A stretch of DNA of 64,000 nt from JBBECE01 sp040881985 (GCA_040881985.1 JBBECE010000019.1:1-64000), one strand, 5' to 3'. Positions 35,844 to 45,471 are shown, counted from the stretch's first letter. The notes: generated by a model from the sequence alone, not told the origin. Numbers and translations: made by a program.

Positions 35844-36281
35844 TCAGAGAAACTTGACGTAGATCAGTTCAGGATCGCCGGGATCGAGGTTCTCGACAAG
35901 ACCGCTTTCGGCGAACCCCCGTGCCGAGAGCAGCGCCCGCATTGCGAGGTTGGAGCGGTTGGTGGAGGTGAAGAGGCGATCGCCGCCGCAGGCCCCTTCC
36001 ACATGGGCGAGGAGCGCCTTGCCGGCGCCGCGCAGACGCCAGCCCTCGCCGACGACGAGCAGGGAAAGGAAGGGGTGGCCGAAGAACCGCGGGCCGGTGA
36101 TCGCGAAGCCGACGGGCTCGGCATTGCGCGCCCGGGCGATGAAGGCATCCCCCGCGGCCAGCGCGGCATCGATCTGCGCGAGGCGGGCGAGGTCGGTCGC
36201 GGCGCGCCGATCGAGCGCGATCAGCGCATCGCGGTCGGCGACGCTGGCGGGCGTTATGTCGAAGGCGGAGGCGAGGCGCAC
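35844..36281 (-). CDS. GNAT-family N-acetyltransferase
   Basis: 145 aa. The acetyl-CoA motif VVGEGWRLRGAGKALLAHVE and the following LFTSTNRSNLAMRALLSARGF are typical GNAT features; substrate unknown. I take GTG at 36281 as start, ten bases beyond the upstream stop; the longer frame overlaps the NTF2-like gene and is not homologous. It lies 16 bases before the lactonase-like gene in an apparent four-gene unit. Confidence 0.8.
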   Translation of the reverse strand: MRLASAFDITPASVADRDALIALDRRAATDLARLAQIDAALAAGDAFIARARNAEPVGFAITGPRFFGHPFLSLLVVGEGWRLRGAGKALLAHVEGACGGDRLFTSTNRSNLAMRALLSARGFAESGLVENLDPGDPELIYVKFL

Positions 36282-36291
36282 TTGGGTGATG

Positions 36292-36696
36292 CTAGCCGTC
36301 CCTGACGACGATCCATTCCTCGAGGCAGTCACAGAGCAAGCCGTCTTCGCCCGGCTCGAAGGCGAGACGCCAGGTACCGTCGAGTTCCATGACGCCGTTG
36401 ATGGGCAGCCAGGTGAAATGGGCGCGCCAATGGATGAAGGCGAGCTTGTCGCGCACCGCCCATAATTCGTGCTCGAAGTGAATGTCGCGCTGGTTCTCGA
36501 CGACATTTTCCAGCCAGTATTGGCGCACGCCCTCCCGACCGCGCACCGGCGTCTCGAAGGGCTGTTCGCGATAGGTGGCCCCGGGCGTGAATATTGCGGC
36601 GGCGAGATCGGCGTCCCGTTGCTCCCAGGCGCGCTTGTAGCGCTCGAGCCAGGCGACGATTTCGGCCTCGCTGATCGTGGCCTCCGATTTCGGCAT
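36292..36696 (-). CDS. NTF2-like / SnoaL-like domain protein
   Basis: 134 aa, single NTF2-like cone fold: EIVAWLERYKRAWEQRDADLAAAIFTPGATYREQPFE, then GREGVRQYW and a C-terminal sheet (EEWIVVRDG). Such proteins bind or transform small hydrophobic ligands; the role here is unknown. ATG at 36696 has GAGG five bases upstream; an earlier ATG (36753) would run through the palindrome at 36735-36751. It appears to be first gene of NTF2-GNAT-lactonase-chaC. Confidence 0.8.
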   Translation of the reverse strand: MPKSEATISEAEIVAWLERYKRAWEQRDADLAAAIFTPGATYREQPFETPVRGREGVRQYWLENVVENQRDIHFEHELWAVRDKLAFIHWRAHFTWLPINGVMELDGTWRLAFEPGEDGLLCDCLEEWIVVRDG

Positions 36697-36734
36697 GCGG
36701 CCCTCGCGCCTGGCCGGGTGGCGCCCGCCGCCGC

Positions 36735-36751
36735 GTTTCAATGATTGAAAC
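36735..36751. promoter_or_regulatory. Perfect 17-bp inverted repeat, operator-like
   Basis: GTTTCAA-TGA-TTGAAAC: two identical 7-base arms around 3 bases, 39-55 bases before the NTF2-like start, in a region otherwise over 70 percent GC. Size and symmetry suit a dimeric repressor of the TetR or MarR type; no such gene is adjacent. Confidence 0.6.
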
Positions 36752-36800
36752 ACGGCACCATCGCCCGGCCGGGGAATTTGATCAAGCGCAAGGTGCGGGC

Positions 36801-37430
36801 TCAGGCGAGCAGCCCCGACTTGATGCCGTCGAAGATGAACTGCACCGAAAGCGCCGCGAGCAGGACGCCGACGACGCGGGAGACGACATGAAGGCCGGTG
36901 ACCCCGAGGAGGCGCTGCACCTGCGTCGCGAGCAAGAGCAGGACATAGGTCAGCGCCAGAATGGTGAGGAGCGCGGCTATGGTGATGGCGATCGTCGCCT
37001 GATCGCCCCTCGCATTGGCGACGAGCAACACGGTCGCCCCGATGGCACCCGGCCCGGCGATCAAGGGGGTGGCGAGCGGGAAGACGGAAATGTCGTGCTT
37101 GGCCGCCGCCTCGGCGTTTTCTTCCGATGTCGTCGAGGTGCCGCCCGAGTTGCGGGCAAAAACCATGTCGATAGCGATGAGAAGCAGCAGAATGCCGCCG
37201 GCAGCCCTGAGCGCCGGCAGCGAGACGCCGAATATGTCGAGCACGGCGGCGCCGAAGAAGGCGAAAAACAGGAGGATCGCCCCGCCGATCAGCACCCCGC
37301 GCAGCGCCGTGGCGCGGCGGGCGGCGGGAGCCGATCGCGCGGTCAGCGCCGCGAAGACGAAAGCCAGGTCAGCCGGCCCGATGGTCGCGAAATAGGTCGC
37401 AAGCGCCACGAGTCCGGCTTCAATCGGCAT
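36801..37430 (-). CDS. MarC-family integral membrane protein
   Basis: 209 aa with six hydrophobic segments. LATYFATIGPADLAFVFAAL at the start and PLATPLIAGPGAIGATVLL around 120-140 are the family blocks. Function unknown despite the name; MarC proteins do not confer the multiple-antibiotic-resistance phenotype. It lies 3 bases downstream of gshB. Confidence 0.88.
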   Translation of the reverse strand: MPIEAGLVALATYFATIGPADLAFVFAALTARSAPAARRATALRGVLIGGAILLFFAFFGAAVLDIFGVSLPALRAAGGILLLLIAIDMVFARNSGGTSTTSEENAEAAAKHDISVFPLATPLIAGPGAIGATVLLVANARGDQATIAITIAALLTILALTYVLLLLATQVQRLLGVTGLHVVSRVVGVLLAALSVQFIFDGIKSGLLA

Positions 37431-37433
37431 CGC

Positions 37434-38375
37434 TCAGCGCCGCCGCTTCTCGATCGCGTCCCAGATCTTCGGGGCGAGGTCGGGACCGCCGAGACTGACG
37501 ATGTTGCGGATGCCGGTCGGGGAGGTGACGTTGATCTCGGTGAGCCAGTCGCCGATGACGTCGATGCCCACGAAGAGGAGATTGCGCTCGATCAGCGCCG
37601 GCTTGAGCGCCGCGCAGATTTCGCGGTCGCGCCTGGTGAGCGGGCTCAATTCGCCGCGCCCGCCCGCATGCAGGTTCGACCGGGCTTCACCCTCGAGCGG
37701 CACGCGGTTGAGCCCGATCGCGGCTTCGCCGTCGATAAGCATGATGCGCTTGTCGCCCTTGCGGACCTCGGGGAGATAAAGCTGGACGATGTAAGGCTCG
37801 CGCCAGGAGGCTTCGAAGATTTCCATCAGCGCGGTGAGGTTCGCGTCGTCGGTGCGCAGGTGAAAGACGCCGGCGCCGCCGTTGCCGTAAAGGGGTTTCA
37901 GGATCACGTCGCCATGGGTGGCGCGGAAAGCGCGGACCTCGTCGCGGTCGCGGGTGATCAGCGTCGGCGGAATGAGATGCGGGAACTGGGTGACCAGCAG
38001 TTTTTCGGGCGCGTTGCGCACCGAGACGGGATCGTTGACGACGAGGGTCCTGGGCTGGAGGCGCTCCAGAATATGGGTCGTGGTGATATAGGCCATGTCG
38101 AACGGCGGGTCCTGGCGTAGCAGCACCACGTCAAAGGCGGAGAGATCGGTGCGTTTGACTTCGCCGAGGCGATACCAGTTTTTCGGCTCGTCGCGGACCT
38201 CGATCGGGGCGAGGCGCGCGAAAATGCCGTCGCTCGCCTGGGTGAGGGACGCGGGCGTGTAGTAGGCGAGCTGATGGCCGCGCCTCGCCGCTTCCAGCAT
38301 CAGCGCCACGGTCGTATCCCCCGCCGGCCGGATGGTCTCGACCGGGTCCATTTGTACCGCCACTTTCAGAGCCAT
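37434..38375 (-). CDS. gshB: Glutathione synthase
   Basis: 313 aa ATP-grasp ligase joining gamma-glutamylcysteine and glycine. ALKVAVQMDPVETI opens the protein; KPLYGNGGAGVFHL is the ATP-grasp glycine loop and EINVTSPTGIRNI the C-terminal metal site. ATG at 38375 is used; it overlaps the yraN end by 10 bases. Co-occurrence with a ChaC-like enzyme in the window gives both synthesis and breakdown of glutathione. Confidence 0.95.
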   Translation of the reverse strand: MALKVAVQMDPVETIRPAGDTTVALMLEAARRGHQLAYYTPASLTQASDGIFARLAPIEVRDEPKNWYRLGEVKRTDLSAFDVVLLRQDPPFDMAYITTTHILERLQPRTLVVNDPVSVRNAPEKLLVTQFPHLIPPTLITRDRDEVRAFRATHGDVILKPLYGNGGAGVFHLRTDDANLTALMEIFEASWREPYIVQLYLPEVRKGDKRIMLIDGEAAIGLNRVPLEGEARSNLHAGGRGELSPLTRRDREICAALKPALIERNLLFVGIDVIGDWLTEINVTSPTGIRNIVSLGGPDLAPKIWDAIEKRRR

Positions 38376-38764
38376 CGCCTGCCCCGACTTTCGGTCGCGT
38401 CGAACGCGCCCTTCACATGCCGTGGCAAGCGCATCGGCGCAAGGCCGATGACGTCGAAACGCATGTCCCAACCGGCATAGCGCGGATGGGTCCCGATCCA
38501 GAAGGCCGCGGCGGCCGAAATTCGCGAACGGTTGACCGCGGCAAAGGCGAGGTCGCGCTCCAGGACGCTGGCCCGGGACTTGACCTCGACAAAAACCAGG
38601 GAGCGGCCGCGCGAGGCGATGAGGTCGATTTCGCCGACCGGCGTCTTTACCCTTGCGGCTCTGATCCGGTGGCCGGAAACGATCAACCAGAGCGCCGCGA
38701 TGGCCTCCCCCGTGCGCCCAAAACGCTCGGCGCGGCGGCGGGTTAGCACGGGTCGGTCAGCCAT
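38366..38764 (-). CDS. YraN-family (UPF0102) endonuclease-like protein
   Basis: 132 aa. The PD-(D/E)XK-type core TPVGEIDLIASRGRSLVFVEVKSR is intact (Glu, Asp and EVK). Placement after rsmI is conserved across bacteria. Biological role not settled. It overlaps rsmI by 8 bases and gshB by 10. Confidence 0.9.
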   Translation of the reverse strand: MADRPVLTRRRAERFGRTGEAIAALWLIVSGHRIRAARVKTPVGEIDLIASRGRSLVFVEVKSRASVLERDLAFAAVNRSRISAAAAFWIGTHPRYAGWDMRFDVIGLAPMRLPRHVKGAFDATESRGRRWL

Positions 38765-39644
38765 CCTGACCTTGCCTGAGGGCGAGGGCCACCCGGTAGA
38801 TTTCGCGGCGGGGGACGGGGAAGGCTGCGGCGATTTCCTCCACCGCCGACTTCAACGGCTGGCGGGCGAGCGCGGCTGCGAGCGCCGATTGCCACTCGGT
38901 CTTTTCAGCGGGCCGGTCGGGGGCGCCGGCGACGAGAACCACCACCTCGCCCTTGACCGGTTCGCCCGCGAAACTTTTCGCGAGATCGCCGAGCGAGCCG
39001 CGATAATGGGTCTCGAACTTCTTGGTCAATTCGCGGGCGATCGACGCTTCGCGATCGGAGCCGAACGCGGCCGCCATGTCGGCCAGACTTGCGGGCAGCC
39101 GGTGGGGAGACTCATAGAAGACGAGTGTCTCGGCGCGCGACGCGAGCGAGGCAAAAAGCTTGCGGCGGGCAGCGGTCTTGGCGGGCGGAAATCCGAAGAA
39201 GGCGAAGGTATCGGTCGCAAGTCCCGAACCGGCGAGCGCGGCAAGCAGCGCCGAAGCGCCGGGTATCGCGAAGATCGGGACGTTGCGGGCGCGGGCGGCA
39301 CGGACGAGCGGGAAGCCCGGATCGGAGATCAGCGGGGTGCCGGCGTCCGAAATCAGCGCCACCGCCCTGCCCGCTTCGACTTCCGCCAAGACCGCCTCCG
39401 ACAAGGCCCGCTCGTTGTGCTCGTGAAAGGCGCGGCGCGGGGTCGAAATGCCGTAATGGGAGAGCAGTTTTCCGGACGTGCGGGTGTCCTCGCAGAGGAT
39501 CAGGTCGGCGCTGGCGAGCGTTGCGAGCGCCCTCAATGATATGTCGGCGAGATTGCCGATCGGGGTCGCAACGATGTAGACACCGGGCGCGAGCGGGGCG
39601 GCCGGATGGGGGTGGCCGGCGATCGTGAAGCCTTTGGGCGCCAT
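38757..39644 (-). CDS. rsmI: 16S rRNA (cytidine1402-2'-O)-methyltransferase
   Basis: 295 aa tetrapyrrole-methylase-fold enzyme. YIVATPIGNLADISLRAL, ILCEDTRTSGKLLSHYGI and the SDAGTPLISDPGFPLVRAA block are diagnostic. The ATG at 39644 begins the homologous part; an in-frame start at 39725 would add 27 unrelated residues. It is divergent from the lipoprotein PBP activator. Confidence 0.95.
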   Translation of the reverse strand: MAPKGFTIAGHPHPAAPLAPGVYIVATPIGNLADISLRALATLASADLILCEDTRTSGKLLSHYGISTPRRAFHEHNERALSEAVLAEVEAGRAVALISDAGTPLISDPGFPLVRAARARNVPIFAIPGASALLAALAGSGLATDTFAFFGFPPAKTAARRKLFASLASRAETLVFYESPHRLPASLADMAAAFGSDREASIARELTKKFETHYRGSLGDLAKSFAGEPVKGEVVVLVAGAPDRPAEKTEWQSALAAALARQPLKSAVEEIAAAFPVPRREIYRVALALRQGQDG

Positions 39645-39777
39645 ACGGGCCGAACGGGGTTGAATAAATCGCTCTTGACTCTTTAAGCACCCTGCCCGGT
39701 TTTGTATAGCTGAACGGGGCGGCAACCGCGGCCGCCAAAAAGGCTTCGCGGCGGAACTCTTCGACAGGAGCGTAGAC

Positions 39778-41046
39778 GTGTCATTGCGCCTCGAGGCCGG
39801 TCAACTCCCGATCCCGGCGGTGACGTCGCGGGGATTGACGACGGCCGCGCTGTGGGCGCTGGCCGCGATGGTTCTGGCACAGCTGGCGTCCTGTCCGACC
39901 CCGTCGATTTTCGGCGGCCGGACCGGGGCGTCCACCACGGAAGGCACGCTGCCGCTCGTCGAGGGCGAGGTGATCGGCACCGGACCGGTGCGCGTGGCGC
40001 TGTTGTTGCCGCTGAGCGGGGCGGCGGGTCTTTCGGAAGTCGCGATCTCGATGCGCAACGCCGCCAAGCTGGCGATGGATACGATCCTCCAGTCGCCCGA
40101 CATTCCCGACAATATCCAGATCGTCGTCAAGGATACGGGGGGTACGACGCAGCGGGCGCGGCAAGCGACGAATGAGGCGATCGGCGAAGCAGCGAGCCTC
40201 ATCCTCGGCCCGCTGACGGCGGAAAGCGTCAGCATCGCCGGAGCTCTCGCGCAGGGCCGGGGCATTCCACTGATCGGCTTTTCCAACAATTCGGGCGCGG
40301 CGGCGCCGGGGGTGTACCTGCTCAACATCTTGCCCGAATCCGAAGTGCAGCGGTCGGTCGCCTACGCCACGGGGCTCGGCCGACGCTCATTCGCGGCGCT
40401 GATTCCTGGTTCGGCCTTCGGGGAAATTCAGCAATCGGCGTTTGCCATCGCCACCTCGCAACAGGCGGTGACGGTCAACGCGCTCTACCGGTTCACCACC
40501 CAGGCCGAGGCCGAACAGGCGGTGGCGCAGCTCGCTCCGTTCCTCCTCAGCGGGGCAATCGATACGGTGTTTCTGCCCGACCGGGCGACCGCGCCCTCGA
40601 TTGCCTCGCTCCTCGAGGCGGCGACGGTCGACAAAAGCCGGATTACCATCCTCGGCTCGCAGGACTGGGACGGGGATGCGGCGATCCAGCAAACCCCGTT
40701 CCTCGCCGGGGCCTATTATCCGGCCCCGGACCCCGCCGGTTACGAGCGGCTGAAGACGACTTATTTGGCCGCCTATGGGGTCGCGCCGCATCCGCTGTCG
40801 ACCTTTGCCTATACGGCCGTGCTGCTGGCCAACACCTCGGCGCTTGCGAACTCGGTGCCGCGCTACGACCGGTCGCTGCTTATCGCCGAGCGCGGCTTTG
40901 AAGGGCTCGATGGGGTGTTCCGGTTCCTCGACAACGGCACCAACGAGCATGCGCTGGTCGTCAAGGAAGTCACGAGCGGCGGCTGGCGGGTGGTCGATAG
41001 CGCGAAAATTCCAACCCGTGGCGGCGGGCTGCAAACCCCGCAATAA
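39778..41046 (+). CDS. Lipoprotein penicillin-binding-protein activator (LpoA-like)
   Basis: 422 aa periplasmic-binding-fold protein. A hydrophobic stretch ends in a lipobox LASC with C39 as the likely lipidated residue; the mature part (VRVALLLPLSGAAGLSEVAISMRNAAKLA ... RGIPLIGFSNNSGAAAPGVYLLN) is LivJ/LpoA-like. It is expected to activate a class A PBP from the outer membrane, although the alphaproteobacterial family is less studied than E. coli LpoA. The GTG start has AGGAG about seven bases upstream. It is convergent with hemW, stop against stop. Confidence 0.85.
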   Translation: MSLRLEAGQLPIPAVTSRGLTTAALWALAAMVLAQLASCPTPSIFGGRTGASTTEGTLPLVEGEVIGTGPVRVALLLPLSGAAGLSEVAISMRNAAKLAMDTILQSPDIPDNIQIVVKDTGGTTQRARQATNEAIGEAASLILGPLTAESVSIAGALAQGRGIPLIGFSNNSGAAAPGVYLLNILPESEVQRSVAYATGLGRRSFAALIPGSAFGEIQQSAFAIATSQQAVTVNALYRFTTQAEAEQAVAQLAPFLLSGAIDTVFLPDRATAPSIASLLEAATVDKSRITILGSQDWDGDAAIQQTPFLAGAYYPAPDPAGYERLKTTYLAAYGVAPHPLSTFAYTAVLLANTSALANSVPRYDRSLLIAERGFEGLDGVFRFLDNGTNEHALVVKEVTSGGWRVVDSAKIPTRGGGLQTPQ

Positions 41047-42201
41047 TCAGGCGGCGAGGTCGGCGACGACCGCGTCGAGAACCGGCCAGCCGCTGTCGGT
41101 GACGCGCAGATTGCCGTCGGGCAGCTTGGCCAGAAATCCTGTGCCGATCAGATCGCGGATCTGGCCGGCGCGGAGCGGCCTTCCGGCGAGCGCGCGATAG
41201 CGCATCGGGTCGATGCCGGTCGTCAGGCGCAAGCCCATCAGCAGATATTCGTCGGCCTGTTCGTCTTCGGTGAGCGGATCGTCGGTGACGAGGCCGTGGC
41301 CGAACTCGCCGACGAGGCCGGCCCACTGGAACGGCAGTTTCTCGGTGGCGGTGGCACGGCGGATGCCGTCGACGATCAGCCGCCCGTGGGCGCCGGGGCC
41401 TATGCCGGCATATTCGCCATAGCGCCAATAGAGCAGATTATGCCGCGACTCCTGGCCGGGCCGCGCATGGTTGGATATCTCATAGGCGGGGAGCCCCGTG
41501 GCGGCGCAGAGCTCCTGGGTGACCGCATAGAGCTCGGCGGCGGTGTCGGGATCGGGGATCGCGAGCTTGCCGGCGCGGAAGAGGTCGTAAAAGCGGGTGC
41601 CGTGCTCGATGGTGAGCTGGTAGAGCGACAGGTGGCCCGAAGCCAGCGCGAGCGCCTCGGTCAGCTCGTAGCGCCAGTCGTCGGGGGTCTGGCGCGGCCG
41701 CGCATAGATGAGATCGAAACTCACCCGGTCGAAGATCGATTGGGCGAGCCCGACCGCGGCAATGGCCTCGGCGACGGTGTGCATTCGCCCGAGCGCGGCG
41801 AGGTCTTCGGCGACGAGCGATTGGACGCCAAGCGAGACGCGGTTGACCCCGGCGGCGCGGTAGCCGCGGAACCGGTCGGCCTCGACGCTGGTTGGATTGG
41901 CCTCAAGGGTGATTTCGGCGCGCGGGTCGATCGACCAATGCTTGCTGATCGCCTCGAGAATGGCGCCGACCGATTTGTCGGCCATCAGCGAAGGCGTGCC
42001 GCCGCCGATAAAGATCGAGCGAACGGTGCGGCCGGGGACGCGGGCGGCGGTCGTCGCGATTTCTTTCAGATAGGCGGCGACATAGGCGTCTTCGTCGAAC
42101 GCCCCGCGTTGAACATGCGAGTTGAAGTCGCAATAGGGGCATTTGGCGGTACAGAAGGGCCAGTGGACATAGACGCCGAAGCCTGGATTTTCAGCGCTCA
42201 C
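41047..42201 (-). CDS. hemW: Radical SAM heme chaperone HemW
   Basis: 384 aa. The cluster cysteines are C17, C21 and C24 in FCTAKCPYCDF; IFIGGGTPSLM and the VSFDLIYARPRQT block are typical of HemW, formerly annotated as oxygen-independent coproporphyrinogen oxidase. It binds heme and delivers it rather than making porphyrin. The start is GTG at 42201, 11 bases inside the end of rdgB. rph-rdgB-hemW is a conserved operon. Confidence 0.93.
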   Translation of the reverse strand: MSAENPGFGVYVHWPFCTAKCPYCDFNSHVQRGAFDEDAYVAAYLKEIATTAARVPGRTVRSIFIGGGTPSLMADKSVGAILEAISKHWSIDPRAEITLEANPTSVEADRFRGYRAAGVNRVSLGVQSLVAEDLAALGRMHTVAEAIAAVGLAQSIFDRVSFDLIYARPRQTPDDWRYELTEALALASGHLSLYQLTIEHGTRFYDLFRAGKLAIPDPDTAAELYAVTQELCAATGLPAYEISNHARPGQESRHNLLYWRYGEYAGIGPGAHGRLIVDGIRRATATEKLPFQWAGLVGEFGHGLVTDDPLTEDEQADEYLLMGLRLTTGIDPMRYRALAGRPLRAGQIRDLIGTGFLAKLPDGNLRVTDSGWPVLDAVVADLAA

Positions 42202-42823
42202 AGCTTGCCTCGACGAAGTTGGCGAAGGCGCGGGCGCGATGCGAAAGGCCTGGTTTTCCAGGCGCCCAGGAATGTTTCTCTGCCTCCGACATTTCCCCGA
42301 AGGTACGTAAATGCCGGTCCGGCTGGAACATCGGATCGTATCCGAAGCCTTTGTTGCCGCGCGGCGGCCAGACGAGAATGCCCGGCGCCCTGCCCTCGAA
42401 ACATTCGGTCGCCCCTTCCGGACTCGCCAGGCAAAGGACCGCGACGAACTCGGCTTTGCGAGCGTCGGGCGCGACCACGCCTTTTTCCATGAGCGCCATG
42501 TGGGTCTTCACCATCGCCTTGCCGAAATCGTGCTCCGGGCCCGCCCAGCGGGCGGTGAAAATCCCCGGCGCGCCATCAAGGGCCTCAACCACAACCCCCG
42601 AATCGTCGGCGAGCGCATATTCGCCCGAAGCCCGCGCTGCGGCCAGCGCCTTGATCCTGGCGTTGGCCTCGAAACTCTCCCCGGTCTCGTCGGGCTCGGG
42701 TAGTCCGAGTTCGTCGGCGGAAACCAGATCGAGGCCGAACGGCGCCAGAAGCCCATTGAGCTCGCGCAGCTTGCCCCCGTTATGGGTCGCCGCCAGCAGC
42801 CTTTGTCCGCGCCGGAGCTGCAT
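42191..42823 (-). CDS. rdgB: Non-canonical purine NTP pyrophosphatase (ITPase/XTPase)
   Basis: 210 aa house-cleaning enzyme removing dITP and XTP. ATHNGGKLREL at about 11-21, ADDSGVVVEALDGAPGIFTARWAG and GFGYDPMF are family signatures. It starts 3 bases after rph and overlaps hemW by 11. Confidence 0.95.
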   Translation of the reverse strand: MQLRRGQRLLAATHNGGKLRELNGLLAPFGLDLVSADELGLPEPDETGESFEANARIKALAAARASGEYALADDSGVVVEALDGAPGIFTARWAGPEHDFGKAMVKTHMALMEKGVVAPDARKAEFVAVLCLASPEGATECFEGRAPGILVWPPRGNKGFGYDPMFQPDRHLRTFGEMSEAEKHSWAPGKPGLSHRARAFANFVEASCER

Positions 42824-42826
42824 TGG

Positions 42827-43546
<720 letters not shown>

Positions 43547-43621
43547 CTCAGGTCACCTCGTTTTGTCCGAAGCTCGTGCCTCTTAGCGGTTCACGGGTTG
43601 GGCGACAAGCGCGAGGGCTTG

Positions 43622-43650
43622 CTTGGCGCGGGCGCCGGGAGAGACTAAAT
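43622..43650 (+). promoter_or_regulatory. Candidate RpoH-type promoter of hrcA-grpE
   Basis: CTTG (43622-43625), 18 bases, ACTAAAT (43644-43650). Against the alphaproteobacterial heat-shock form CTTG-N17/18-CYTATNT, two -10 positions differ. The overlapping TTGGCG-N17-TAAATA gives a weak sigma-70 alternative. No CIRCE inverted repeat was found here. Confidence 0.35.
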
Positions 43651-43679
43651 AGCCGGGACGAACCCAAGCGAGGCGCGCC

Positions 43680-44765
43680 GTGCCGGCACTTCCCGGAAAT
43701 CAGGATTTTCTCAGCGTGCTCAACGCGCGCTCGCAGGAGATTTTCCGGCGGCTGGTCGAGCGCTATCTCGAGACCGGCCAGCCGGTCGGCTCGCGGCAGC
43801 TCTCCCGGTTACTCGACCTGTCGCTCAGCCCGGCCTCGGTCAGAAACGTCATGGCCGATCTCGAGGATCTGGGGCTGATCGCCCCGCCGCATACATCGGC
43901 GGGCCGGGCACCGACCCAGCAGGGGCTGAGATTCTTCATCGACGCGATGCTTGAAATCTCCGACATGGACGAGGCCGAGCGGCGGCAAATCGCCGGGGCG
44001 ATGGAACAGTCGGCGGGCAATCTCGAGGACCTGTTGACCGAGGCGAGTTCGGTATTGAGCGGGCTCAGCCACGGGGCGGGCCTGGTGATCGCGACGAAAT
44101 CCGACCCGGTGCTGCGGCATCTCGAATTCGTCCGGCTCGACCCGCAAACGGGAATGGCGGTGCTGGTCGGGCAGGACGGGCATGTCGAGAACCGGGTGTT
44201 CGCGCTGCCGCCGGGACTGGAAGCCAGCGCGCTGACCGAGGCAAGCAACTATCTCAATCATCTCGTCGTCGGGCGGACCCTGCAGCAGGCGCGGCAGCTG
44301 CTGATGGAACGGCGCAATCGCCAGCAGGCGGAGCTCGACGTCTTGACCGGCAAGCTGGTCGAGGCGGGGCTCGCGACGCTTTCGGCGGCGCAGTCGGCGA
44401 AGACCCCGACCCTGATCGTGCGCGGGCGGGCCAATCTCATCGCCGACACCATGGCGTCCGAAGACCTCGACCGGGTGCGCCAGCTCTTCGATGAGCTCGA
44501 GACCAAACAGGCGCTCATCGAACTCCTCGGCAATACCGAGACGGCGGAGGGAGTCAGAATCTTCATCGGCTCGGAGAACAAGCTCTTCTCGCTCTCCGGT
44601 TCCTCGGTGATCCTCAGCCCCTATCGCGATGCCTCCGAGCAGGTGATCGGGGTCGTCGGCGTGATCGGGCCGACGCGGCTCAACTACGCGCGGATCGTGC
44701 CGGTCGTCGATTACACCGCCCATGTGGTCTCGCAACTGATCGGGCACCGGCGGCGGGACGCTTGA
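43680..44765 (+). CDS. hrcA: Heat-inducible transcription repressor HrcA
   Basis: 361 aa repressor of groE-type operons through the CIRCE element, requiring GroEL for activity. Winged-helix N-terminus (about 15-85, YLETGQPVGSRQLSR, LSPASVRNVMADLEDLGLI, HTSAGRAPTQQGLRFFID) and a GAF-like central domain, ending YTAHVVSQLIG. The start is GTG at 43680. It is the first gene of hrcA-grpE. No CIRCE site lies in this window, so its targets (probably groESL) are elsewhere. Confidence 0.95.
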   Translation: MPALPGNQDFLSVLNARSQEIFRRLVERYLETGQPVGSRQLSRLLDLSLSPASVRNVMADLEDLGLIAPPHTSAGRAPTQQGLRFFIDAMLEISDMDEAERRQIAGAMEQSAGNLEDLLTEASSVLSGLSHGAGLVIATKSDPVLRHLEFVRLDPQTGMAVLVGQDGHVENRVFALPPGLEASALTEASNYLNHLVVGRTLQQARQLLMERRNRQQAELDVLTGKLVEAGLATLSAAQSAKTPTLIVRGRANLIADTMASEDLDRVRQLFDELETKQALIELLGNTETAEGVRIFIGSENKLFSLSGSSVILSPYRDASEQVIGVVGVIGPTRLNYARIVPVVDYTAHVVSQLIGHRRRDA

Positions 44766-44826
44766 ATTTTCCGGCCCGTTGGCCGATATGCGTGGCACAT
44801 CTGGCAAGCCAACACATGGTCCGGGC

Positions 44827-45471
44827 ATGACCGACGACAATGAGACGAGCGCTGGGGCGGCGAACGCGACGGAAGCGGCGGCACAAGATGCGGCGCCCGC
44901 CGCGCCCGCCGACCCCGATCCCCTGATGGCGCTCGCCGCCGAAAATGCCGAGCTCAAGGAGCAGCTGCTGCGGGCCATCGCCGAGACGGACAATTCGAGA
45001 AAGCGGCTGGCGCGGGAGCTTCAGGAGACGCGGCAATATGCGGTCGCCGGGTTTGCCCGCGACATGCTGACGGCGACCGACAATCTGACCCGGGCGCTGA
45101 ACGCGCTTCCCCAGGAAGAGCGCCGCGCCGCCGAGGGCACGCTGAAGGCGCTGATCGATGGGGTCGAGTTGACCGAGCGGGAGATGCAGCGGCTCCTGCT
45201 GCGGCACGGGATCGAGAGGATCGAGGCCAAGGGCGAGCGGTTCGACCCGCACCGACATCAGGCGATGTTTGAGGTCGAAGACGCCGAGGCCGCCGACAAT
45301 ACGGTGGTCGAGGTGATCCAGGACGGCTTTCAGATCGGCGAGCGGGTGCTGCGGCCGGCCTTTGTCGGGGTGGCGCGGAGGCCGCGGAAGGCGGAAGGCG
45401 ATGCCCTTCAGCAGAGCCCTGCCGACGAGCCGGAGCCGGGCGCCGAGAGCGCGATCGACAAGACCGTCTGA
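44827..45471 (+). CDS. grpE: Nucleotide exchange factor GrpE
   Basis: 214 aa co-chaperone releasing ADP from DnaK. An Ala/Asp-rich disordered N-terminus (1-35), the long helix ALAAENAELKEQLLRAIAETDNS (about 35-75), and the C-terminal beta wing with QIGERVLRPAFVGVA. The tail beyond is acidic. ATG at 44827 starts the usual length; an earlier Met at 44779 lies nearer hrcA. It is 61 bases after hrcA in the same direction. Confidence 0.95.
   Translation: MTDDNETSAGAANATEAAAQDAAPAAPADPDPLMALAAENAELKEQLLRAIAETDNSRKRLARELQETRQYAVAGFARDMLTATDNLTRALNALPQEERRAAEGTLKALIDGVELTEREMQRLLLRHGIERIEAKGERFDPHRHQAMFEVEDAEAADNTVVEVIQDGFQIGERVLRPAFVGVARRPRKAEGDALQQSPADEPEPGAESAIDKTV

Noticed and set aside
36777..36795. 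FNR/FixK-type site near TTGATCAA between the NTF2-like and marC genes
   Set aside because: The half-sites lack the four-base spacer needed for TTGAT-N4-ATCAA; just an 8-base palindrome.
24192..37430. Genomic island with integrase or att sites around the xylose and accessory region
   Set aside because: No integrase, tRNA, transposase or direct repeat was found at either edge; codon use looks like the rest of the window.
39675..39710. Promoter TTGACT with TATAGC before the lipoprotein gene
   Set aside because: The spacer is 24 bases, too long for a sigma-70 promoter; no better pair was found.
43547..43679. CIRCE element before hrcA
   Set aside because: No TTAGCACTC-N9-GAGTGCTAA-like repeat on either strand.
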